Part shown: one piece after another, positions 34,836-43,281 of the stretch
How the letters are laid out: every line of letters begins with the position of its first letter
Numbering within the stretch: position 1 is the stretch's first letter
NCBI GenBank assembly: GCA_963725145.1
Contig: CAVRXL010000012.1
Location: 1,426,001-1,490,000 of the forward strand
Direction: 5' to 3'
Source of the DNA: DATAEE01 sp963725145
GTDB taxonomy: Bacteria; Acidobacteriota; Vicinamibacteria; Vicinamibacterales; 2-12-FULL-66-21
DNA length: 64,000 bases
Position numbers and translations under genes: made by a program
Notes under the pieces: model-generated
Told to the model about the DNA's origin: nothing
Database searches by the model: none
The model's input: the letters and a program-made list of their open reading frames with translations, nothing else

Positions 34836-35942
34836 ATGCGATCCAGATACTTCCGTCTCGCGGCGGTCGCCGCCGCCGTGCTCCTGAGCTCATGGGCCCC
34901 CGGAGCCGCGCCGGCCGTCACGACGTCGATCAACGGTGTCTCGCCCACCTTTGCGTCGATCGGGCCGCTGGCGTTCAACCCCGACGGCACGCTGTTCGCG
35001 GGTGACGCGCAGAACGCCGCGATCTTTGCCCTCGATCTCGGCAAGGCTTCATCGGGCGCCTCCGGCGTCGCCGACGTCGAAGGGCTCGATCAGAAAATCG
35101 CTGCGCTTACCGGTACCGACGCGGCGCAGGTCGCGATCACCGACCTGGCGATCCACCCGCGTACGAAGAACGCGTACGTGTCCGTGATGCGTGGGCAGGG
35201 CCCGGGCGCGACGGCCGCGCTGTTCCGTGTGGACGGAGCCGGAAAGATCGATCTCGTGTCGTTCGACGCGATGAAGTACGCGAGGGTAGAGCTGCCGAAC
35301 GCTCCCGTGGCGAATCCGGGCGATCGGCGCAACCCGCGTCCGCAGTCGATCACCGACATGGCGTACGTAGACGGCAGGCTGTGGGTGGCCGGGCTGTCGA
35401 ACGAAGAATTCGCGTCGAAGCTGCGTGCGATCCCCTATCCGTTTTCATCCGTCGACGGCGGCACGAGCGTCGAGATCTTCCACGGCAACCACGGACAGCT
35501 CGAGACGCGGTCCCCGGTGTTCGCGTTCGTCCCGTACTCGATCGGCGGGAAGCCGCACCTCGTGGCGGGCTACACCTGCACGCCGCTGGTGAAGTTCCCG
35601 ATCGACGGCCTCAAGCCCGGGCAGAAGATCGTCGGCACGACGATCGCCGAGCTGGGGAACAGGAACCGTCCGCTGGACATGATTGTCTACAACAAAGACG
35701 GCGCCGAGTACATTCTGATGGCGAACAACAGCCGCGGCGTGATGAAGATTCCGACCGCGCCGTTTGCGACGGCCGCCCCGATCACTGCGCCGGTCAAGGA
35801 TAGCGAGACGGCGGGCGTCCCGTACGAGACGATTGCCTCCATGAAGGGCATCGAACAGCTCGACCGGCTGGACGACCAGCGCGGGCTCGTCATCGCGCGC
35901 GAGGGAACCGTCGTGAGGCTGAAGGCTGTCGCCCTGCCATAG
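34836..35942 (+). CDS. Secreted protein, probable beta-propeller, function unknown
   Basis: The ATG at 34836 is preceded by AAAGGAGAG and gives a signal peptide (MRSRYFRLAAVAAAVLLSSWAPGAAPA). The ~368-residue mature region is rich in repeated strand motifs of the kind LAFNPDGTLFAGDAQNAAIFALDLG, AITDLAIHPRTKNAYVSVMRG and LDMIVYNKDGAEYILMANNSRGVMKI, which suggest propeller blades. The leader holds a small hairpin (TGCCCC / GGGGCA, 34803-34817). It is followed at 10 bases by a lipoprotein gene and probably works with it. No enzymatic residues could be assigned. Confidence 0.75.
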   Translation: MRSRYFRLAAVAAAVLLSSWAPGAAPAVTTSINGVSPTFASIGPLAFNPDGTLFAGDAQNAAIFALDLGKASSGASGVADVEGLDQKIAALTGTDAAQVAITDLAIHPRTKNAYVSVMRGQGPGATAALFRVDGAGKIDLVSFDAMKYARVELPNAPVANPGDRRNPRPQSITDMAYVDGRLWVAGLSNEEFASKLRAIPYPFSSVDGGTSVEIFHGNHGQLETRSPVFAFVPYSIGGKPHLVAGYTCTPLVKFPIDGLKPGQKIVGTTIAELGNRNRPLDMIVYNKDGAEYILMANNSRGVMKIPTAPFATAAPITAPVKDSETAGVPYETIASMKGIEQLDRLDDQRGLVIAREGTVVRLKAVALP

Positions 35943-35952
35943 CTTCGCCCAG

Positions 35953-37092
35953 ATGAACGCACATGCGGCGCTGGTTGCCATCCTCGTGGCGGCCAGCGCC
36001 GCTTGCTCAACCGCCGGATCCGAGGCGCGCTCCGAGCCGCGCGTCGCGCTCCTCGAGGGGACCGACGTAATCGAGGTCACCGGTCTTTCGAGCCGCGATC
36101 TCGACCGGCTGCGAGGCGTGTCGTGGGAACAGACTGACTGGGAACGGCTGCTCCGCGTGACGGTCGCCTCCGACGATGGCGCCCAGGCGATGCTTGGGAC
36201 GTATGCGGTCACGGCCGACGCGCTGCGCTTTACGCCGCGGTTTCCGTTCGATCCTGGACGGCCGTACTACGTCCGGCTCGACCCGTCGCGGCTCCCGGGG
36301 GCGGTTCGGTGGCCGATGGTCACCGTATCGGTCGGGCGTCCGGCGCCACCCGCCGGCCCGCCCACTGATGTCCTTCAGGTTTACCCGAGCGGCGGGACCA
36401 TCGCGGAGAACCAACTCCGGATGTACGTCCAGTTCTCGGCGCCGATGGGACGGCGCGGCGCACTCGAACACATGCGGATCCTCGACGAAGCGGGCAAAGA
36501 GGTCGAGGATCCATTTCTTCCGCTCGACACCGACCTGTGGAACCACGACGCGACTCGATTGACCGTCCTGTTCGATCCCGGCCGCGTCAAGCGCGGCATC
36601 CTGCCGAACGTCGAGATGGGGCGCGCGCTTCGTCCGGGTGAGCGCTACACGCTCGTCATCTCCCAGGCGTGGACCGACGCGCAGGGACGCCCGCTCGCGT
36701 CGGAGTTCCGGCGCACATTTCGCGTCGCGCCGCCGGACGAGCATCCGATCGACGTCGCCGCGTGGCGCATCGACCCGCCGGGTCCCGACTCGCGCGATCC
36801 CGTACGCGTGACATTCCCGAAGCCGCTCGATCACGGTCTTCTGCACTCGGCGCTCGGCGTCGCGCGCGGAGATGAGGCGATCCCTGGCGCCATTTCGGTC
36901 GAACGAGGAGAGACGCGCTGGCTGTTCACTCCGCGCGAGCCATGGCGCGCAGGACACCACTCGCTGGTCGTTCTGACGACGCTCGAGGATCCCGCCGGGA
37001 ATCGGATCGGCCGCGCGTTCGAAGTGCCGGGCGGCGCTCCCGCGCTGAAGCAGGCTGATTCCATCACGCTGCCGTTTGACGTGCAGCGGTGA
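35953..37092 (+). CDS. Lipoprotein with Ig-like repeats, partner of the preceding secreted protein
   Basis: This 379-residue protein starts with a lipoprotein signal peptide (lipid-accepting Cys about residue 19 in AASAACS). The body has three strand-rich segments resembling SbsA-type bacterial Ig-like domains. Signs are TADALRFTPRFPFDPGRPYYVRLDP, then LQVYPSGGTIAENQLRMYVQFSAPM and DVAAWRIDPPGPDSRDPVRVTFPKPLD, the classic 'what if this were the extreme value' fold pattern. It may sit on the outer membrane and bind the secreted neighbour or a polymer. No catalytic motif is visible. Confidence 0.75.
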   Translation: MNAHAALVAILVAASAACSTAGSEARSEPRVALLEGTDVIEVTGLSSRDLDRLRGVSWEQTDWERLLRVTVASDDGAQAMLGTYAVTADALRFTPRFPFDPGRPYYVRLDPSRLPGAVRWPMVTVSVGRPAPPAGPPTDVLQVYPSGGTIAENQLRMYVQFSAPMGRRGALEHMRILDEAGKEVEDPFLPLDTDLWNHDATRLTVLFDPGRVKRGILPNVEMGRALRPGERYTLVISQAWTDAQGRPLASEFRRTFRVAPPDEHPIDVAAWRIDPPGPDSRDPVRVTFPKPLDHGLLHSALGVARGDEAIPGAISVERGETRWLFTPREPWRAGHHSLVVLTTLEDPAGNRIGRAFEVPGGAPALKQADSITLPFDVQR

Positions 37093-37162
37093 CCCCCGCC
37101 AGGCTGATCTGGCATCCCGGCCGGAGTAGGAGCATACTGTCCGCCTCACCGGGGGGCGTGCC

Positions 37163-37738
37163 ATGCGCCATCTTCGACGGCTCTTTTCTTGGTGCTCGCG
37201 GGGCCCCACCCCCGCTCGCTCGCGCTCGCCGGTCCGGCGCCGCCGGACTTCCCTCCGGCGGCTCGCGCGGGCCGCAGGTGCTTTCTGTGTTCCGCTGGCC
37301 GGATCGGCCGCCTGCATCGTGATCGTCTCGACCGGGCCGAGCGCGTTCCTGGGTCCACCTGCGCTCGTGCTCCGCCCGACCCGTCTCGTCCCGGTATCGG
37401 TCTTCGGAGCGGCCTGCCCGTTCGTCCAGCCATTTACGGGGAGGATCGTGGTGGTCTTCGCCGAGGACGGCGACCAGGACCTCGATCTTCACCAGGTGGA
37501 CATGCGGTTCACCGATCGGCGCGGCCTGTCCGGGGCGTCGGCGGTCTTCGATTCCAGCGCGCTGAGGAACCGCTTCGGGTCGGTCGCGCTCCGCGACCAC
37601 CGGGACGGCTTCGCGTTCTCCCTCGGGTTCGGCTGCGTCAGTTCGGCAACGGGGACGATCGCCGTCAGCGTCCGGTTGCGCGATCGGGGCGGCCGGATCC
37701 ACGACGCGAGCGGCAGCGTCCAGGTCGACCCGAACTGA
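37163..37738 (+). CDS. Hypothetical exported protein, signal region disrupted by a repeat
   Basis: This 191-residue frame starts MRHLRRLF and then runs through about 25 Arg/Ser/Pro-rich residues encoded by a GC-rich repeat (GGGGCCCCACCCCC plus GCTCGCTCGCGCTCGC). Only after that comes a hydrophobic stretch (AGAFCVPLAGSAACIVIVS). The C-terminal ~120 residues look like a beta-sandwich (GRIVVVFAEDGDQDLDLHQVDMRFTDRRG). The natural reading is a short secreted or lipid-anchored protein whose signal peptide was interrupted in frame by a repeat. Function unknown. Confidence 0.5.
   Translation: MRHLRRLFSWCSRGPTPARSRSPVRRRRTSLRRLARAAGAFCVPLAGSAACIVIVSTGPSAFLGPPALVLRPTRLVPVSVFGAACPFVQPFTGRIVVVFAEDGDQDLDLHQVDMRFTDRRGLSGASAVFDSSALRNRFGSVALRDHRDGFAFSLGFGCVSSATGTIAVSVRLRDRGGRIHDASGSVQVDPN
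37200..37213. repeat. GGGGCCCCACCCCC element (family F)
   Basis: This 14-base sequence recurs exactly, in the opposite orientation, at 51459-51472 in the ccmB-ccmC gap, in both cases beside a GAGCG/GCGAG-rich flank. An 11-base part (GGGTGGGGCCC) also occurs at 28070-28080. Confidence 0.55.
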
Positions 37739-37745
37739 GTCAACC

Positions 37746-38141
37746 CTACCGCTTCAGTCCCACGAGCTCGGCGGTCGACTGCAGGGCGTCGAGCGCCTTC
37801 AGACAGAGGCCGCACTTGGTCGCTGTCCGCTCGGGCACTGACGCGCCGTCGTGCGCGTGCCGCGCGCAGTCCTCGCATTCGGTTACGGCGCCGGCGATCG
37901 TATCCCGCAGGGTTTCGAGGCGATTCAGCGCGTCGTTGTACAAGCGAATCCACAGCTCCGCGGACTCTCGAAGGTCGTCCTCCTGTCCGGTGAGGCGCTT
38001 GACGTTCGCGTGCGCCTCGTCGAGCGCGGCAATCAGCGTCTCGAGGTCGGCATGAGCGGCCTGCCGGGCGGGATTGTCGCCGGGGCCGGTGCTGGCGCGG
38101 ACTCGCGCCCGGAGAGCGTCGATATCGATGTTCACACCCAT
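37746..38141 (-). CDS. Small helical protein with two Cys pairs
   Basis: This ~131-residue cytosolic protein is mostly helical (ADLETLIAALDEAHANVKRLTGQEDDLRESAELWIRLYNDALNRLETLRDTI). It carries CEDCARH and CGLC near the C-terminus, a likely zinc or redox site. A GGAGG lies too close to the first ATG. The GTG two codons later (38135) has proper spacing and may be the true start. No family was recognised. It lies next to the tRNA gene and converges on the secreted-protein cluster. Confidence 0.6.
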   Translation of the reverse strand: MGVNIDIDALRARVRASTGPGDNPARQAAHADLETLIAALDEAHANVKRLTGQEDDLRESAELWIRLYNDALNRLETLRDTIAGAVTECEDCARHAHDGASVPERTATKCGLCLKALDALQSTAELVGLKR

Positions 38142-38224
38142 CCTCCGGGCCCGACGCCTTGCAAAACGTATGCTTGAGCCTATGGGTTCGGTTTCGGGAG
38201 GGAACAGCTAGGGCCGGGATGGAA

Positions 38225-38300
38225 TGGTGCCGAGGGGCAGAATCGAACTGCCGACACCGTGATTTTCAGTCACGTGCTCTACCAACTGAGCTACCTCGGC
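38225..38300 (-). tRNA. tRNA-Phe (GAA), with encoded CCA
   Basis: Read on the minus strand, the 76-nt gene folds as a full cloverleaf. The acceptor is GCCGAGG paired with CCTCGGC, the D arm is AGCTC-AGTTGGTAGAGC, and the anticodon loop CTGAAAATC has anticodon GAA (complement of 38265-38267). The T arm is GGCAG-TTCGATT-CTGCC. The terminal CCA is encoded. The 3' end faces the small Cys-pair gene. Confidence 0.97.
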
Positions 38301-38387
38301 ACGGCCGGCCGCTCTGGATGTGGCAGAACCCAAATCCTACCACGGGGATCCTCAATGTGGATTGAGGGGTGGAGTGCGGATTGAGGG

Positions 38388-38705
38388 TTACTTCTGGTGA
38401 ACGACGAACAGGATCTCGCCGCGTCGCATGAGTCCGAGCTCGCGGCGGGCGAGGGCTTCGATGGCAGAGGGGTCTTCCCGCAGGCGGCGGACGTTCTCGC
38501 GCAGGCGTCCGTTCTCGACCCGAAGCGCCGAGATCGACCTTGAAAGCGCGGCCCCCTCGCGCCGGGCCCGAAGCGTTTCGACAAGCCCCCGTTCGCCGAC
38601 CGTCGCGTTGACCGCCAGCACGGCCGCGACGAACGTCAGGCCGAGGCGCACCCGCCTGCGGTCGCGCGCCTCCGGCGGGGTCGGCTCCTGAGTCTCGCGT
38701 CTCAT
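38388..38705 (-). CDS. FtsB/DivIC-like septum formation initiator
   Basis: The ATG at 38705 gives a ~105-residue protein. It has a short basic cytoplasmic N-terminus, one membrane helix (RLGLTFVAAVLAVNATVG), and a leucine-zipper-like coiled coil (LRARREGAALSRSISALRVENGRLRENVRRLREDP). The family's C-terminal RRELGLMRRGEILFVV signature follows. FtsB/DivIC joins FtsL and FtsQ in the divisome. The fit to the family length and order is good even though sequence identity in such proteins is always low. Confidence 0.85.
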   Translation of the reverse strand: MRRETQEPTPPEARDRRRVRLGLTFVAAVLAVNATVGERGLVETLRARREGAALSRSISALRVENGRLRENVRRLREDPSAIEALARRELGLMRRGEILFVVHQK

Positions 38706-38850
38706 CGGTGGACACAAGAGTAAAGGATCCCATCACTAAAGTACAAGCGGAATCTGCGATCGCTCGCGAGCCCGGCCGTTTTCTGACTGCCGCGGGCGCT
38801 GCCAACCCGGCCGTGAAGAGGCACTGTTTCTTGCATTACCTAATGAATGT

Positions 38851-39579
38851 ATGGCCGAGTTTGACTTGTCCACAGCACGAGAAAACCGTCTGCTTGCCTC
38901 GTTGCCCGCGCATGACCTCGAGCGAATTGCCAATACGCTCGAGCCGGTGGCGCTCAAGCGGGGCGAAACCATTTACAACGAGGGGACGACGATCGAGCAC
39001 GTGTACTTCCCGACTGGTGCCCTGATTTCTCTGGTCGCCTCGATGCAGGACGGCACCGTGGTCGAGGTTGCCGTCGTCGGGCGCGAGGGAATGGTCGGGC
39101 TTCCGCTGGCGCTGGGCGCCGCCACCTCGCCGCGAAAGGTCGTCGCGCAGGCGCCCGGCAGCGCGCTGAGGCTTTCGGCCGACGGTTTCCGGCGCGAGAT
39201 GCTGAACGGCGGCGCCCTGACCGACCGCCTGAAGCGCTACACGATGATCCATCTGACCCAGACTACGCAATGGGTAGCCTGCAACCGCCTGCACTCGCTC
39301 GAGGAACGCCTGGCGCGGTGGCTCCTCGCCAGCGCCGACGCGACCGGCTCGGAACAATTCGAGCTCACGCAGGACTTCATCGCTCAGATGCTGGGGGTGC
39401 GCCGCCCGAGCGTCACCGTCATCGTGCGAAGCTTCGAAAAACAGGGAATGGTCCAGACCTCGCGCGGACGGATCCGCATTTCGAATCGAGCCACACTCGA
39501 GCGCGCGGTGTGCGAGTGCTACGGCTTCGTCCGGCGGGAAATCGACAGCGCGATACCGTTCGAACCGTCCCGATCCTGA
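38851..39579 (+). CDS. Crp/Fnr-family transcriptional regulator
   Basis: This 242-residue protein has an N-terminal cyclic-nucleotide-binding-type jelly roll (LLASLPAHDLERIANTLEPVALKRGETIYNEGTTIEHVYFPTGALISLV). A dimer helix follows, then a winged helix (ELTQDFIAQMLGVRRPSVTVIVRSFEKQGMVQTSRGRIRI). No N-terminal Cys cluster for an Fe-S centre is present. The residues that bind cAMP phosphate are not conserved, so it is more likely of the ligand-poor type common in soil bacteria. The ribosome binding site is weak. Confidence 0.9.
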   Translation: MAEFDLSTARENRLLASLPAHDLERIANTLEPVALKRGETIYNEGTTIEHVYFPTGALISLVASMQDGTVVEVAVVGREGMVGLPLALGAATSPRKVVAQAPGSALRLSADGFRREMLNGGALTDRLKRYTMIHLTQTTQWVACNRLHSLEERLARWLLASADATGSEQFELTQDFIAQMLGVRRPSVTVIVRSFEKQGMVQTSRGRIRISNRATLERAVCECYGFVRREIDSAIPFEPSRS

Positions 39580-39584
39580 TTAGA

Positions 39585-39628
39585 CCGGGGCTCCGCCCCG
39601 GACCCCGGCTCGGTCGCTTGCGGGGGTC
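39585..39628. terminator. Tandem hairpins between Crp/Fnr-type gene and recA
   Basis: A first stem (CCGGGGC / GCCCCGG, 39585-39601) is followed by GACCCC (39601-39606) pairing with GGGGTC (39623-39628). The pair lies between convergent genes and may stop transcription from both sides. It also resembles dispersed GC palindromes, so a repeat origin is possible. Confidence 0.55.
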
Positions 39629-39652
39629 CCGCACAACGGACCCGTGCGAGGG

Positions 39653-40696
39653 TCAGACCGTGGCGACCTCTGCGTCCCGCACAAGGCCGAGTTCCCGTCG
39701 GAGACGGTCCTCCAGGGCGCGGAAAATTTCTCCGTTCTCCTTGAGGAACTGCTTGGCGTTCTCGCGGCCCTGGCCGAGCCGCTCGCCGTTATAGGCGAAC
39801 CAGGTCCCGCTCTTTTCGATGATCTTCCGCTCGACCGCGAGGTCGAGCAGGTCTCCCTCCTTGGAGATTCCCTCGCCGTACATCACGTCGAACTCCGCTT
39901 CGCGGAAGGGGGGCGCGACCTTGTTCTTGACGACTTTCACGCGCGTGCGTCCGCCGACGATCTGGTCGCCATCCTTGATGGCGCCGATCCGGCGGATATC
40001 GATCCGCACCGAGGAGTAGAACTTCAGCGCGCGGCCGCCGGTCGTGGTCTCCGGATTGCCGAACATGACGCCGATTTTCTCCCGCAGCTGGTTGATGAAG
40101 ACGAGACAGGTCTTGGACTTCGACACGGCGCCGGTCAGCTTTCTGAGCGCCTGCGACATCAGCCGGGCCTGAAGCCCCATCTGCGCTTCCCCCATCTCCC
40201 CCTCGATCTCGGCCTTCGGCACGAGCGCCGCGACCGAGTCGACGACGATAACGTCTACGCCGTTCGACCGGACGAGCACCTCCACGATTTCGAGCGCCTG
40301 CTCGCCATTGTCCGGCTGCGACACCAGCAGGTTCTCGAGATCCACGCCAAGCTTCTGGGCGTACTGAGCGTCGAGCGCGTGCTCGGCGTCGACGAACGCG
40401 GCCATGCCCCCGCGCAGCTGCGCCTGCGCGATCACCTGCAACGCGAGCGTTGTCTTGCCGGACGACTCGGGACCGAAGATCTCGACGACGCGGCCGCGGG
40501 GCACGCCGCCGATGCCGAGCGCGTAGTCGAGGCTGATGGCGCCGGTGGGGATCGCCGCGACCGGCATCACCGCGTCCTTCTGGCCGAGGCGCATGATTGA
40601 CCCCTTGCCGAACTGCTTTTCGATCTGGCCGACGGCCAGCTCGACGGCCCTCTGGCGTTCACGGTCCAGACGATCATCGGTGGTGCTGACGGGCAT
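39653..40696 (-). CDS. recA: RecA recombinase
   Basis: This 347-residue protein is a standard RecA: P-loop GPESSGKTT (75-83), the QPDNGEQALEI segment, Walker B VIVVDSVAALVPKAE, and the DNA-binding loop 2 region FINQLREKIGVMFGNPETTTGG. It forms filaments on single-stranded DNA for strand exchange and SOS signalling. The ATG has AAGGAGCTC upstream. A consensus promoter lies about 80-110 bases upstream, and a degenerate repeat occupies the leader. No LexA box was recognised. Confidence 0.98.
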   Translation of the reverse strand: MPVSTTDDRLDRERQRAVELAVGQIEKQFGKGSIMRLGQKDAVMPVAAIPTGAISLDYALGIGGVPRGRVVEIFGPESSGKTTLALQVIAQAQLRGGMAAFVDAEHALDAQYAQKLGVDLENLLVSQPDNGEQALEIVEVLVRSNGVDVIVVDSVAALVPKAEIEGEMGEAQMGLQARLMSQALRKLTGAVSKSKTCLVFINQLREKIGVMFGNPETTTGGRALKFYSSVRIDIRRIGAIKDGDQIVGGRTRVKVVKNKVAPPFREAEFDVMYGEGISKEGDLLDLAVERKIIEKSGTWFAYNGERLGQGRENAKQFLKENGEIFRALEDRLRRELGLVRDAEVATV

Positions 40697-40777
40697 ATGG
40701 TGAGCTCCTTGCGCCGTTCCGCAGGTCGAAACCTCAGTGCGCCGAACTGCGTGAATCTGCGTGTATTTGCGGCTGCA

Positions 40778-40806
40778 ATTCTAGAGTCTGGCCGGGGGAG
40801 TGTCAA
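40778..40806 (-). promoter_or_regulatory. Sigma-70-type promoter of recA
   Basis: On the minus strand TTGACA (complement of 40801-40806) is followed after exactly 17 bases by TAGAAT (complement of 40778-40783). Transcription would start near 40770, leaving a ~75-nt leader. The match is 6/6 at -35 and 5/6 at -10, the best promoter in the window. Confidence 0.85.
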
Positions 40807-40935
40807 GCGAAAATCCGAGAGAGGCGTGACGTATCGGCCCTGTTTTCAGTCAGTTACCCAAACGGACACTTTCGCCCCACCCCTGAGGAACGTGGCAGTT
40901 TTTTCCATAGTGCCGGCACCCGAGGTACGCAGTTC

Positions 40936-41790
40936 TCAGCGGTACTCGTAGAAACCCTTGCCGCTTTTCCGTCCCAGCTGGCCGGCGGCGACCATGCGCT
41001 TGAGGAGCGGGCACGCTCGGTACTTCGGATCGCCGAGGCCGTCGTGCAGGACCTTCAAGATCGCGACGCACACGTCCAGGCCGATGAAATCGGCAAGGGT
41101 GAGCGGCCCCATCGGATGGTTCATTCCGAGCTTCATGACCGTGTCGATGGCATCTGGCGTCCCGACCCCTTCCATCACGCAGTAGGCCGCCTCATTGATC
41201 ATGGGCATCAACACCCGGTTCGAGATGAAGCCGGGGTAGTCGGCCGCCTCGACCGGCGTCTTGCCGAGCCGCGCGCACAGTTCCGACGCGGCCGCCATCG
41301 ACGCGTCCGACGTCACCTGTCCCCGGATCAACTCGACCAGGGCCATGATCGGCACCGGGTTCATGAAGTGCATGCCCAGCACCTTGTCCGCGCGGGCGGT
41401 CGCGGCGCCCAGGATGGTGATCGAGATCGACGATGTATTCGACGTCAGGATGACGTGCGGGCGGGTGAGGGCATCGAGCGTTCGGAAGAGCGCGCGCTTG
41501 GCTTCGACCTCCTCGACAATCGCTTCCACGACGTAGTCGGCGGCGGCGAGATCGTCGATCGTCGCGGTCGCGCGCAGCCGTCCCAGCGTCGCGTCGCGCT
41601 CGCTTGCGCTCAGTTTCCCCTTCTCGACGAATCTGCCGAGGCTGGTCTCGATCGTCTTGCGCGCGCGGTCGAGCGCCGGCTGGACGCTATCGTGCAGCCG
41701 GACGTCGAATCCTGCCTGCGCGAAGGCCTGCGCGATCCCGTTCCCCATGGTGCCGGCGCCCACGACGCCGACCACCTTGATGTCGGACAT
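40936..41790 (-). CDS. 3-hydroxybutyryl-CoA dehydrogenase
   Basis: The ATG at 41790 shares a base with the thiolase stop. This 284-residue protein starts with the Rossmann GVVGAGTMGNGIAQA, has SNTSSI and the HFMNPVPIM block with the catalytic His, then Glu in LVELIRG and the C-terminal dimer domain (GFISNRVLMPMINEA, LGMNHPMGPLTLADFIGLD). It reduces acetoacetyl-CoA or oxidises 3-hydroxybutyryl-CoA with NAD(P). Coupled to the thiolase upstream, it makes a two-step C4-CoA module. Confidence 0.95.
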   Translation of the reverse strand: MSDIKVVGVVGAGTMGNGIAQAFAQAGFDVRLHDSVQPALDRARKTIETSLGRFVEKGKLSASERDATLGRLRATATIDDLAAADYVVEAIVEEVEAKRALFRTLDALTRPHVILTSNTSSISITILGAATARADKVLGMHFMNPVPIMALVELIRGQVTSDASMAAASELCARLGKTPVEAADYPGFISNRVLMPMINEAAYCVMEGVGTPDAIDTVMKLGMNHPMGPLTLADFIGLDVCVAILKVLHDGLGDPKYRACPLLKRMVAAGQLGRKSGKGFYEYR

Positions 41791-42968
41791 TAGCGCTCGA
41801 CAGCGAGCGCGACGCCGTTGCCGCCGCCCAGGCACAGCGTCGCAATCCCGCGCTTCGCGTCGCGCCGTTGCATCGCGTACAGCAGCGTCGTCAGGATGCG
41901 CGCCCCGGAGGCGCCGATGGGATGGCCGAGCGCGACCGCGCCGCCATGGACGTTGACACGGGCGGGCTCGATGCCAAGCTCGCGCATGACGGCCACCGCC
42001 TGCACCGAGAACGCTTCGTTCAGCTCGAAGAGGTCGACGTCCTGCAATTTCCAACCGACCTTCGCCGCGACCTTCCGCACGGCCTCGACCGGGGTCATCA
42101 TCACCAGCTTCGGCGCGAGGCCGCTCGTCGCCTGGCCGGCGACGCGCGCCATGGGCGTGAGGCCGAGCGCCTTCGCGCGCTCCGCCGCCATGATCACGAC
42201 CGCCCCGGCGCCGTCGTTGACGCCGGGTGCATTGCCCGCGGTCACCGTGCCGTCCTTCTTGAACGCAGGCTTCAGGCCGGCGAGCACCTCGGGCGTAGAG
42301 TCGGGTCGCACCGATTCGTCCTGATCGAGGACGATTGGCGCCCCCTTCTTCTGCGGGATGGAGACAGGAAGGACTTCGTCCTTGAACCAGCCCTCCCGGA
42401 TGGCAAGCGCCGCTTTCTGGTGGCTCGAGGCGGCGTAGCAATCCTGCTCGCGCCGGGCGATCGAGTACTTCTCGGCGACCACCTCGCCGCTCATGCCCAT
42501 GTGACAGTTCTCGAACGCGCACCACAGTCCGTCGTGCACCATCGAGTCGACGATCTCGGCATCCCCCATGCGAAGACCTTCGCGAACGCGCGGGAGCAGG
42601 TATGGAGCGCCGCTCATCGACTCCTGTCCGCCGGCGACGGCGATGTCGATGTCGCCGGTCGCGATTCCCTGCGCGGCGAGCATGACCGCCTTGAGCCCGG
42701 ACCCGCAGACCTTATTGATCGTCATCGCGGCGACGCGCTCGTCGAGGCCGCCGCCGAGCGCCGCCTGGCGCGCCGGGTTCTGGCCGAGGCCGGCGCTGAG
42801 GACGTTCCCCATGATGCATTCGTCGACCGACGCCGGATCGATGCCGGCGCGCCGGACCGCTTCACGAACGACCAACGCGCCCAGTTGCGGTGCCGTGAAG
42901 TCCTTCAGGCCGCCGAGAAACTTGCCGGTGGGAAGGCGGACGGCGCTGACGATGACTGATTCACGCAT
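41790..42968 (-). CDS. Acetyl-CoA C-acetyltransferase (thiolase)
   Basis: This 392-residue thiolase has the nucleophile Cys in NKVCGSGLKAV, a His in the GHPIGASGARI block, and the second Cys in the CLGGGNGVALAVE end. It condenses two acetyl-CoA to acetoacetyl-CoA or runs the reverse. The neighbour dehydrogenase uses the product. No crotonase, PHB synthase or butyryl-CoA dehydrogenase is adjacent, so the pathway direction is open. The DciA-like gene is 1 base upstream, suggesting one transcript. Confidence 0.96.
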   Translation of the reverse strand: MRESVIVSAVRLPTGKFLGGLKDFTAPQLGALVVREAVRRAGIDPASVDECIMGNVLSAGLGQNPARQAALGGGLDERVAAMTINKVCGSGLKAVMLAAQGIATGDIDIAVAGGQESMSGAPYLLPRVREGLRMGDAEIVDSMVHDGLWCAFENCHMGMSGEVVAEKYSIARREQDCYAASSHQKAALAIREGWFKDEVLPVSIPQKKGAPIVLDQDESVRPDSTPEVLAGLKPAFKKDGTVTAGNAPGVNDGAGAVVIMAAERAKALGLTPMARVAGQATSGLAPKLVMMTPVEAVRKVAAKVGWKLQDVDLFELNEAFSVQAVAVMRELGIEPARVNVHGGAVALGHPIGASGARILTTLLYAMQRRDAKRGIATLCLGGGNGVALAVER

Positions 42969-42969
42969 G

Positions 42970-43260
42970 TCAATCCCCGGTCTTCAATTCCGAGACGGCC
43001 GGGCCGAGCAGCGAACGAAGCCTCTCGAGGATCATCGGCCGCGACCGTTCCACTTCGCGCATCCATCGGATGTCGCCGCTCCTGACGCGCAGCACGCCCC
43101 GCTCGCAGCTGACGCTCGTCGCCCGCGCGAGCGCCGGGCCGACGGCGATCTGCCAGGCGAACGCGATCTTCGCCGGCGTCAGCGGCTGCCGCGCGAGCAG
43201 GGCCGAGACCGTCGTGGTCACGCAGGCGCGCGTCGGCACGAATTCTCCCGACCTCGGCAT
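42970..43260 (-). CDS. DUF721/DciA-like protein
   Basis: This 96-residue protein matches the DUF721 core: AWQIAVGPALARATSVSCERGVLRVRSGDIRWMREVERSRPMILERLRSLLG. DciA proteins load or activate the replicative helicase in bacteria lacking DnaC. This copy holds little more than the core domain and lacks a long tail, so the helicase-loader role is plausible but unproven. It is divergent from maf. Confidence 0.75.
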   Translation of the reverse strand: MPRSGEFVPTRACVTTTVSALLARQPLTPAKIAFAWQIAVGPALARATSVSCERGVLRVRSGDIRWMREVERSRPMILERLRSLLGPAVSELKTGD

Positions 43261-43281
43261 CTGCCGAGTGTAGCATCTTCC

